A stretch of 64,000 nt of DNA, taken from contig JAGDYZ010000020.1 in the NCBI GenBank assembly GCA_049116335.1, positions 1 to 64,000 of the forward strand, read 5' to 3'. This DNA comes from CANMIH01 sp049116335 (lineage in GTDB: Bacteria; Pseudomonadota; Alphaproteobacteria; Rhodobacterales; Rhodobacteraceae). The translations under genes were made by a program, and so were the position numbers. This document shows, in pieces, positions 1-6,647 of the stretch. Below the pieces are notes generated by a model, which worked only from the letters and a program-made list of their open reading frames with translations, was not told the origin of the DNA and made no database searches. Positions within the stretch are counted from its first letter, which is position 1; each line of letters begins with the position of its first letter.

Positions 1-1428
1 CACTTCAGTGGGGGAGGATCAAAGGATGACATGTCGGGCAAGTTTGAACGCCGACCTGCCATGGATCGGATGCTCGCATTCTTGCGCTTACATCCCAAAG
101 GCAGTGTTGTTGTCATTATCGATGACATCAGCCGTTTTGCCCGAAACGTTCAGGCACATATTGCTCTACGTGAAACCTTAAGTGGTGCAGGCGGCGTTTT
201 GGAAAGCCCGTCGATTGAGTTTGGAGAAGACAGCGACTCTCGCCTTGTCGAACATATGTTAGCCTCTGTCGCACAGCATCAGCGTGAGAAAAATGCAGAA
301 CAAACCTCCAACCGCATGAGGGGGCGAATGATGAACGGGTACTCCGTTTTCACCGCGCCGATTGGTTACAGATACGAAAAGGCAAAGGGACACGGAAAGC
401 TACTTACCGCCCACGAGCCTATTGCTTCGATTATCAAAGAAGGCTTGGAAGGTTACGCCTCTGGTCGTTTCGCCACACAAGCCGATTTGAAGCGCTTCTT
501 TGAAGATCAACCAGCGTTCCCTAAGGAACTCCCAAACGGCCAAATACGCCAACAAAAGGTCAGCGATATGCTCAAGCGCGTAGTCTATGCGGGGTATATC
601 GAGCATGAACCTTGGGGCATCACACGTCGTAAAGGTCATCACAAAGGGATTATCTCGCTAGAGACCTATCACAAGATCCAAGATCGCAAAAACCAGAAAG
701 CTCTGGCTCCAAAGCGTACAGACATTCGTGAGGACTTCCCTCTGCGTGGTGCTGTGGTCTGTGCATCCTGTGAAACACCTATGACATCATGCTGGTCAAG
801 AAGTGGGACTGGTAAGCGATACCCCTACTTCTGGTGTCAGACGAAAGGCTGCTCTGAGTACCGCAAGAATATCCGAGCTGAGAAAATTGATGCTGGGTTT
901 GAACAAGTGTTGAGCGCCATGACACCAACCGAAGACGTTCTTTCGGTTGCAATGTCTATGGTAGGCGACGCTTCAGGTCAGCGCGATGAGCAAGACAAAC
1001 AGGCAAAGGCTGCTTTGAAACGCCAACTCACTGAGCTGGATAAACAGCAAGATTCGGTGGTGGAAAGATTGATCGAAACATCGAACCCGAAGGTCATCAC
1101 AGCACTCGAATCCAAGATCGCAAAAATGGACGAGGACAAGCTGCGTTTAAGCGACAAAATCGCTCAAAATACAAAACCGAGGGCCAGCATGGGTCAGATT
1201 TTCGAACTTGTTCGAGGGTTCCTGTCAAACCCTTGGAATATATACGACAAAGGGGATTTGGCTGTGAAGAAAACCATCCTCAAAACGGCATTTAGAGCAC
1301 CACTGGCCTATGACCGCAAAGAGGGATTTCGAACTCCGCAAGTGTCTGTAATATTTGAATTTTTGGGATTTTTTACGTCTGAATGTAAAATGGTGCCCCC
1401 ACACGGACTCGAACCGCGGACCTACTGA
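1..1428 (+). CDS. Large serine recombinase, 5' end outside window
   Basis: Seen: the frame is open from the first base, so the N-terminal part with the nucleophilic Ser lies upstream of the window. The remaining part starts in the resolvase fold (RPAMDRML, then IIDDISRFARN), followed by a Recombinase domain, a zinc beta-ribbon (CASCETPM, then a CQTKGC segment) and a coiled coil (about residues 310-360 of the visible part). This order is typical of large serine site-specific recombinases that move integrative elements. The last 13 codons run into a tRNA-Thr 3' fragment, giving the tail VPPHGLEPRTY with its stop inside the repeat. Inference: it belongs to an element left of the window that sits on the same tRNA. 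Confidence 0.88.
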   Translation, partial: HFSGGGSKDDMSGKFERRPAMDRMLAFLRLHPKGSVVVIIDDISRFARNVQAHIALRETLSGAGGVLESPSIEFGEDSDSRLVEHMLASVAQHQREKNAEQTSNRMRGRMMNGYSVFTAPIGYRYEKAKGHGKLLTAHEPIASIIKEGLEGYASGRFATQADLKRFFEDQPAFPKELPNGQIRQQKVSDMLKRVVYAGYIEHEPWGITRRKGHHKGIISLETYHKIQDRKNQKALAPKRTDIREDFPLRGAVVCASCETPMTSCWSRSGTGKRYPYFWCQTKGCSEYRKNIRAEKIDAGFEQVLSAMTPTEDVLSVAMSMVGDASGQRDEQDKQAKAALKRQLTELDKQQDSVVERLIETSNPKVITALESKIAKMDEDKLRLSDKIAQNTKPRASMGQIFELVRGFLSNPWNIYDKGDLAVKKTILKTAFRAPLAYDRKEGFRTPQVSVIFEFLGFFTSECKMVPPHGLEPRTY

Positions 1429-1435
1429 TTACAAA
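1391..1435. repeat. attL: 45-bp copy of the tRNA-Thr 3' end
   Basis: This stretch is identical over 45 bp to 14713-14757, the 3' half of the tRNA-Thr gene including the encoded CCA (TGG on this strand). The bases on either side differ, so the identity has sharp edges. Tyrosine integrases commonly insert in tRNA 3' ends and leave such a copy at the distal junction. The repeat ends in the anticodon loop, where crossover usually takes place. Confidence 0.9.
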
Positions 1436-1573
1436 CGCACACATCAAACCTTCCACAACTATCGACAACCAATTTTTAACCAGCAAAAACAGTATTTTAG
1501 CGTGATATTCGATGGTAAATTTTCTTTTCAAGTCATGCCTGTTTCGATGACTATCGATCGTTTTCGACGCCCC

Positions 1574-1595
1574 ACTTCACACAAAACTTCACACA
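1574..1595. repeat. Direct repeats near attL, candidate integrase arm sites
   Basis: Two copies of the 10-mer ACTTCACACA lie at 1574-1583 and 1586-1595. The core TTCACACA recurs at 14620-14627, inside the other end of the element and about 85 bp from attR. Arm-type binding sites of tyrosine integrases are expected as short repeats just inside both ends. The assignment is inferred from position and repetition only. Confidence 0.4.
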
Positions 1596-1711
1596 GACTG
1601 CAAGATGAAATCCTCACTAAGGTGCTGTTTTATTTGACTTAAATAATCTTTTGAACCTGCAAAGTTGTCGCGTAAAGTATTTGAAAATCAGAATTTTGGA
1701 GTGCCGAACAT

Positions 1712-2011
1712 ATGTCAAAAAACGACACCACCAACTTCCAAGACTGGTTGTCCGCATATGGACCAGAAACCAAACAGGATGCATTTGATCTGTATGATGC
1801 TGTCACAACGGCATCGCCGTGCGGAAAGTATGATGCATCGGGAGGTGGTGGGAACGTATTTGTGCGCGTCCCAAGTGAACCAAAACTGGCGCTCCTTGGC
1901 AGTGCAGCAACGCAAGCGTTTATGAAAGTTTTGGATTCTTACAACCCTTTTCCAGACTTGGGTTGGGAAGGTGCAAAAGAGTATCATCGCTCAATGGCGA
2001 AGGAGGATTGA
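1712..2011 (+). CDS. Hypothetical 99-aa protein
   Basis: The family is not recognised. It is an acidic, soluble-looking small protein with no membrane segment. A Gly-rich patch lies near residue 50 (ASGGGGN), and the C-terminal half ends in a Trp/Glu-rich stretch (GWEGAKEYHRSM). The ATG has GGAG 11 bases upstream, a slightly long but usable spacing. It is the first gene inside attL and converges with the 50-aa gene on the other strand, with 8 bases between the stops. An unknown accessory product of the integrated element is the best description. Confidence 0.5.
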   Translation: MSKNDTTNFQDWLSAYGPETKQDAFDLYDAVTTASPCGKYDASGGGGNVFVRVPSEPKLALLGSAATQAFMKVLDSYNPFPDLGWEGAKEYHRSMAKED

Positions 2012-2019
2012 TCCGCCCA

Positions 2020-2172
2020 CTATTTGCTGTTTTTCTCTGCATCCATCTTTGCGACCAGTCGTTTGAACGCTTTCGCATCACTGTAGGAAGTCGCCGTTTC
2101 TGCAACTTCACGCATCTTCTTGATTTCTTCTTCGGTCATGGGTTTCCGGTCTTCTTGGTCTCTGGTCATCAT
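2020..2172 (-). CDS. Small charged 50-aa protein
   Basis: A short reading frame begins with two adjacent ATG codons (2172 and 2169) preceded by AAAGGA at a good distance. The product is hydrophilic and helix-prone: it starts MMTRDQEDRK, continues with an EEEIKKMRE segment and ends AEKNSK. It has the composition of a small regulatory or structural protein, with no cysteines and no membrane segment. It converges with the 99-aa gene. The family is not recognised. The ribosome-binding site and codon pattern make it more likely real than not. Confidence 0.5.
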   Translation of the reverse strand: MMTRDQEDRKPMTEEEIKKMREVAETATSYSDAKAFKRLVAKMDAEKNSK

Positions 2173-2215
2173 TGATCCTTTCGCTTGTTTGCGTGGAGAC
2201 CGCTGGTGTCTCGCA

Positions 2216-2351
2216 TCAAATCCCCCACCTCCGTGCCTTGGCGTATGCTGCTGATGTATCCGACTTTACACGTGACACAGCGAACTCGCTTAGACCAACC
2301 TGACGGGCAATCTCGTTCACTCCAACACCTTCACCGATCTGGCCAATATTT
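2216..2351 (-). pseudogene. 3' remnant of a resolvase gene
   Basis: About 135 bp closely match the 3' end of the intact resolvase at 3126-3761: same strand, same ending (RRWGI-stop) and the same helix-turn-helix coding bases. Relative to the intact copy it lacks 12 bases (the segment coding roughly for AKVG before the HTH) and homology ends abruptly near 2351. No N-terminal domain is present. It is probably the leftover of an earlier resolvase gene copy after deletion or recombination. Confidence 0.75.
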
Positions 2352-2458
2352 TCTCGAAATTTTTATCAAAAGACCTCTTTGATATCCATAAGATATCTGG
2401 ACAATTCAAGATTTTTGAAATGACTTAACGAGATAATTTAGTGAAAGGTTTTGGATTA

Positions 2459-3094
2459 ATGACATATGCCGTGCGTACCTGCTATAAATGCGGTATACGG
2501 AAACCACAACCAAACATGGTTCAGCAGCAGGTTGAAGTAGACGTCGCGCGGGGCAAACGTGAACTCTCAAATCGTGAGGTGTTAGGTTTTTTCGCAGGCA
2601 ATAAGAAAGCAAAAAACAGCGTTACGTCTTGGTTGTTTGCTCCGAACGCCCGTTCGTACAAAAGAAGACAAACAGTTTGGCTGTGTGAAGACTGCTCGAA
2701 AAAGCGGAGATTAATCCCACGAGGATTTGGGAAAGGAGTCGCCAAATTTATTGGAATGACGTGGATTTGCATGCCTGCGCTCTATTTAGCTGACCCATCC
2801 AATGAAACCAACTTGGAAACTGATGTGTTGGTATTTTTGTCCGTTGCGGCAGTGATTTATGGAATTTTAATTGTTAAGAAGTGCACTAAGCGATGGAAGG
2901 ATAGACTCTTCCCCCGACATTACATTTTCGTAGTCTGTTATTTTGTTGCCGCTCTCTCTGCTCTCCTCAACCCCCAAGGAGCGTTTCACGCATTTTCATC
3001 AATAGTCGTTGTCGCAAGTATTTGCATAGCTTCACTATTGAACTTTCGCAGCAAGCGATCGCCTATTAAAGAAATCCAAGGCAAAGGGTTGTGA
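2459..3094 (+). CDS. Zinc-ribbon membrane protein of unknown function
   Basis: The product is 211 aa. The N-terminus has a CYKCG pair at about residues 8-11 and a second pair, CEDC, at about 76-79; together they look like a split zinc ribbon with a basic insert (RKPQPN, KKAKNS, KRRQT). The C-terminal half has about three to four hydrophobic segments (FIGMTWICMPALYLA, VFLSVAAVIYGILIV, IFVVCYFVAALSALL, FSSIVVVASICIASLL), so it should be membrane-anchored with a cytosolic zinc domain. ATG 2459 is preferred over GTG 2441 because AAAGG precedes it. The family is not recognised. It lies between a resolvase remnant and an intact resolvase. Confidence 0.6.
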   Translation: MTYAVRTCYKCGIRKPQPNMVQQQVEVDVARGKRELSNREVLGFFAGNKKAKNSVTSWLFAPNARSYKRRQTVWLCEDCSKKRRLIPRGFGKGVAKFIGMTWICMPALYLADPSNETNLETDVLVFLSVAAVIYGILIVKKCTKRWKDRLFPRHYIFVVCYFVAALSALLNPQGAFHAFSSIVVVASICIASLLNFRSKRSPIKEIQGKGL

Positions 3095-3125
3095 CTGTAA
3101 CACTTATGAACATTAATGTAATTTG

Positions 3126-3761
3126 TCATATCCCCCACCTCTGCGCCTTGGCATATGCTGCTGATGTGTCCGACTTTATACGTGAAACAGCGAACTTGCT
3201 TAGACCAACCTGACGAGCAATCTCGTTCACTCCAACGCCTTCACCAACCTTGGCAACGATCTGGTCAATCTGTGGAGTGGTGAACGAAGGTTTCCGTCCT
3301 TTATAAGCATCATCACCCATTGCCTTCCGGTGCTCATGACCTGCCTTCGCTGCTAACTTCTGTGCTTCCGCCTGTGCTTGTGCATTCGCTGCCATGAACG
3401 CAATCATGGCGTCACGTATTGCCTTCTGCATGGGATCATCTGTTGCACCGTCAAAGGTCATGTTGTTGATCACAGTCTTGATCGTTACGCCCATATTCAT
3501 AAATTCTCGAATATTGGCGGTGACGTCTTCATAGTTGCGACCAAGACGGTCTACCCAGCGGACAACCAAGGTGTCGCCAGCCCTCAACTTGTCGAACAAC
3601 CGTTTTCCACCCGGACGATCTTTCAACGGCACGGATACACCCGACACCCCTTCATCATCTATCACCCAGTCAAATTTGAACCCTGCTTGTTCCGCTTGGG
3701 TCTTTTGGTGTGAAACGGTCTGATCAGATGTCGAAACGCGGGCATATAGGATAGTTGCTAT
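3126..3761 (-). CDS. Small serine resolvase/invertase (Pin/Tn3 type), apparent ATA start
   Basis: A 211-aa serine recombinase. The N-terminal catalytic domain has the YARVSTSDQ motif with nucleophile Ser10 and Arg8, then the RAGDTLVVRWVDRLGR segment, and a C-terminal helix-turn-helix (GVNEIARQVGLSKFAVSRI). The family consensus begins with Met at the codon that here reads ATA (3761-3759), and GGAG lies 8 bases upstream of that ATA. Either ATA is used as a rare start, or the ATG has mutated. TTG at 3815 is an alternative but would add an unrelated leader. The frame further upstream runs through the res-like repeats. Its 3' end is duplicated at 2216-2351. Confidence 0.8.
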   Translation of the reverse strand: MATILYARVSTSDQTVSHQKTQAEQAGFKFDWVIDDEGVSGVSVPLKDRPGGKRLFDKLRAGDTLVVRWVDRLGRNYEDVTANIREFMNMGVTIKTVINNMTFDGATDDPMQKAIRDAMIAFMAANAQAQAEAQKLAAKAGHEHRKAMGDDAYKGRKPSFTTPQIDQIVAKVGEGVGVNEIARQVGLSKFAVSRIKSDTSAAYAKAQRWGI

Positions 3762-3776
3762 GGGAACGCTCCAATT

Positions 3777-3963
3777 TGTTGCATAAGGATTCGTTGCATT
3801 TATATCATTGCACAAGAACGAAATCCAGCTATATGCAACAGACTTTCTGGCAATCCTAAAGTAAGCATTTGGTTTTGATCTTATGCAACACCGATTGAAC
3901 CAATAGGGTTTAGATGAAAAATAGGAGGCGCTGCATTCAGGTTCCGACAACCCTTTTGCAACG
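3777..3963. promoter_or_regulatory. Res-like cluster of recombinase half-sites upstream of the resolvase
   Basis: The 10-mer TGTTGCATAA (3777-3786) recurs as its exact inverse complement TTATGCAACA at 3881-3890. Partial copies lie at 3794-3799 (TTGCAT), 3808-3813 (TTGCAC), 3832-3840 (TATGCAACA) and about 3955-3962 (TTTGCAAC). Small serine resolvases act on res sites made of several inverted-repeat subsites directly upstream of their own gene, and this is the right place and layout. Assignment of subsites I-III is not possible by eye. Confidence 0.5.
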
Positions 3964-4034
3964 CCCTGCACGATCACCACATACGTTCAGTTACAGTAGA
4001 CTTTTTGAAACAACAGTTGAAAATATCTAAAATT

Positions 4035-5402
4035 TCATTCCTCTTTGATTTGGATGACAGTGCCAAACCTGTCTCGCCATACCTTGTGCATGGTTTCATG
4101 AAGAAAATCCCTGTCACTTACAGCAACCATGAACCCATCATGAATTGGAAGAACAACTTTGTCGTGATCCAAAAACTTTTGAATGATACTGCGAGCAATT
4201 TCTGCATCTTCTGCAAAGAAGTCATGCCCGTGATTTTTGAGAAGATACTGTTCCAGAAACGGGTAGTTATAGACGAGATGCGTTACAACCTGATCGAAGA
4301 ATTCGTTGGTAAGTCGCACAGGGAAACTGCCATTGGTGTAGGTCGTCCGCAATGCACTTCTTAGCGCACCGTAACCCGACTTTTTATCAGAAGTGTTCAA
4401 AAAAATCACAACTGCCGACTTGATCAAGTTTTTAGTGTCAATCGAATTTATGAAAAAGTTCCCAAGATCAATATTATAAGCATCTTCGGGAAGTTGGAAT
4501 CCGTTCAGACTTGCGGCGATGTTGAGAACTTGCGAAGAATAATCTAAGCACGCTGTTTTTTCACCATCCACGCGCACAAGGTGCCGATAACCGCTGGGCA
4601 TAAGTTGCCAAAATGCGCCATGCATTCGAAAGTACCCTAGTCCATCGTTGGAACAGTGAACTACTGCTGATATGAATTTTTTGGATAGATCAATTGTCGT
4701 AAATTCTCCTTTTTTGTTCTCCCATGCTGCCAAATCTCCTGAAATCCCATCAAGTGTTATTTTTCGACCAAGCATCATGTCATTATATGAACTCACTAGT
4801 TCTGTAATTTTGGTGACGTTTGTAGATTTCATGAAAAAATTTGATGAAATTGGTTTTTTGGTTTCCTTATCCCGAAAGAGGATTGCTGGAGGCGGAACAG
4901 GGTCCGCGTTAATGGGTCGGGGTAATGAACCCAGTTCGCTTAGAAATTTGACAGATGCTCTTATCCTTGTTCGACGACCATATAAGATACCACGATCAAG
5001 GAATCCAATTTTCATATCGATGATCCCTGCTTCATGCAGGCGGTGCACAACATCGACAATACGGCGCGGAATGCGATGGGGGTTAAGTTCATCTTTTACT
5101 TTGTATGAATTCGATGAAAGACTAATCTGAACATAGCAATCTTGGTCTATAGAGAACGCCCTATACAGGTGCCATAAAATTGATTTCAAGCACTTCTTAA
5201 GGGTCTTGGTTTCAGTTTCCTTCTTTGCCAAAATTGTTGAGGAAACCATATTTTCTATACAAGTTTGTTCGAACAAGACATCTAGCAGTCGCTCGAAGTG
5301 AGCATTCCGAACTGGCATTGAACTTTTTTCATATATGATGGCATGTGATTTGTTGATTGAGCGGTCCCATTCCGCTCGATGTAGTGATCCCTGATCTAAC
5401 AT
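4035..5402 (-). CDS. Orphan protein with family-A polymerase-like palm motifs
   Basis: A 455-aa protein. Seen in the C-terminal 200 residues: LDYSSQVLNIAAS at 286-298 followed by EDAYNID (about 306-312), Lys328 with a downstream SGYG (342-345), and LPIHDGFMVAV at 418-428. These parallel motif A (DYS), motif B (K...YG) and motif C (HD) of family-A DNA polymerases and single-subunit RNA polymerases. The N-terminal 260 residues are unassigned and no 3'-5' exonuclease domain is visible. I recall similar uncharacterised proteins on mobile elements but cannot name the family. Start 5402 was chosen because AGAGGAG precedes it; an upstream frame to 5492 would add a hydrophobic leader and is rejected. 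Confidence 0.6.
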   Translation of the reverse strand: MLDQGSLHRAEWDRSINKSHAIIYEKSSMPVRNAHFERLLDVLFEQTCIENMVSSTILAKKETETKTLKKCLKSILWHLYRAFSIDQDCYVQISLSSNSYKVKDELNPHRIPRRIVDVVHRLHEAGIIDMKIGFLDRGILYGRRTRIRASVKFLSELGSLPRPINADPVPPPAILFRDKETKKPISSNFFMKSTNVTKITELVSSYNDMMLGRKITLDGISGDLAAWENKKGEFTTIDLSKKFISAVVHCSNDGLGYFRMHGAFWQLMPSGYRHLVRVDGEKTACLDYSSQVLNIAASLNGFQLPEDAYNIDLGNFFINSIDTKNLIKSAVVIFLNTSDKKSGYGALRSALRTTYTNGSFPVRLTNEFFDQVVTHLVYNYPFLEQYLLKNHGHDFFAEDAEIARSIIQKFLDHDKVVLPIHDGFMVAVSDRDFLHETMHKVWRDRFGTVIQIKEE

Positions 5403-5945
5403 AAATTTCTCCTCTGAAAAAATGTGTTGAACGTAGAGACCCATGAAATACACAGCAGTCAGGAGCAAAATACTCCCTCCCAGCATCAACACTGTAGATC
5501 AGTGGAATCTACGCATATTTTTATGCAATACTGTCACTGAATGAAAACTCGCCAATCGGAGTTTTTGTATTAGTTATAGAGAATACAGCAGTGAAAACAG
5601 TGACGCTATAATATCAGAAGATTTATAACTGATCAAGTTTAATAAAATAGTGATTGATAAATTATTGATCTATAAATTCTAATAAAACCTTAACAGGACG
5701 CGTAAGCGGACTTCTCATGAAGCAGGATGCTGAATGAGATTGCTGTTGAATATTTGAGGCAAAATTTACTGAAATTGTCGTATCTATAAATCAAAAATAC
5801 ATTTGCTGCGCAAATGAACCTTAGTGTGGAATTTTAGTTCCACACCTTCGGTTACAACGAACCCTTCTTCCTAGATATCAATTTTTGGATTTGTCCTAAT
5901 TTTGATAATTGGTAAATTTATCTTGGGAACTTGAAAACCCATTGA
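5403..5945. other. A/T-rich intergenic stretch without a gene
   Basis: About 540 bases separate the polymerase-like gene's start from the stop of the metallopeptidase gene, both on the minus strand. The stretch is strongly A/T-rich, has no convincing reading frame in any frame, and must hold the promoter of the polymerase-like gene at its left end. No clear terminator hairpin or repeat was found. Confidence 0.6.
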
Positions 5946-6647
5946 TCATATTTTTAGGTTTGCACCATTATCCTTCAACCACTTGCGGCAGTTATGATAA
6001 TCTTCGCAATAGGTTCCTACAAGTTTCCAGTATCTGGATGAATGATTGTGTTCAATCAAATGGCATAGTTCGTGAATGACTATATAATCAACGATTTGAT
6101 GTGATGCCAGAATGATCCGCCAGTTATAGGCAACCTCACCTGTATCAAGGCATGATCCCCATCTTGCTTTAAAATCATCAATCTTGATCCCTTTCGGGTT
6201 CACACCAATGATCTTGGAATATCTTTTAGTTTTGTCATGCAGGCGATCATATGCATGTGATTGATACCACGTAGTTAGCAATCTTTTGATTATTGCGTGG
6301 TTCTTTTGAGCATTATCTGTTTTTGGATAGGCGACAGTCAGATATCCATTTTTCAGTTTTACCGAATATTCCTTACTGGTCACAAGTTTCAGGCGGTAGT
6401 TGCGACCGAGATAGGGAAAGGTTTCACCGTTGACATACTCACGTGGTTTCGATTCTGGTGTTGATGCATGAACAGCAAGTTTCTGCTTGATCCAAACAGA
6501 TCGTTTGTTGATCAGGTCATGGATACGCTGGTCGGATAATGTGTTTGGCACCAGCACACGCACTGTTTCACCATTGATTTCAATCTCGGCAGATTTTCTA
6601 CGTGCAGTTCGAACGATATCCACCGAAAATGGGAAATCCATGATCAT
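5946..6647 (-). CDS. YgjP-type (COG1451/DUF45) metallopeptidase of the RM operon
   Basis: A 233-aa protein with the zinc-metallopeptidase signature HELCHLIEHNHSSRYW (His, Glu, His of HExxH, near residue 190). The preceding KARWGSCLDTG segment is typical of the YgjP/DUF45 family. It is the last gene of the hsdM-hsdS-hsdR operon and its ATG overlaps the hsdR stop by 4 bases, so translation is probably coupled. Members of this family are often found beside type I restriction genes, where their role is not settled. Processing of a restriction subunit is one inference; a separate housekeeping peptidase role is another. Confidence 0.85.
   Translation of the reverse strand: MIMDFPFSVDIVRTARRKSAEIEINGETVRVLVPNTLSDQRIHDLINKRSVWIKQKLAVHASTPESKPREYVNGETFPYLGRNYRLKLVTSKEYSVKLKNGYLTVAYPKTDNAQKNHAIIKRLLTTWYQSHAYDRLHDKTKRYSKIIGVNPKGIKIDDFKARWGSCLDTGEVAYNWRIILASHQIVDYIVIHELCHLIEHNHSSRYWKLVGTYCEDYHNCRKWLKDNGANLKI

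Noticed and set aside
5403..5492. N-terminal membrane helix for the polymerase-like protein (start at 5492)
   Set aside because: No ribosome-binding site precedes 5492, while AGAGGAG precedes ATG 5402; the hydrophobic stretch is most likely untranslated leader.
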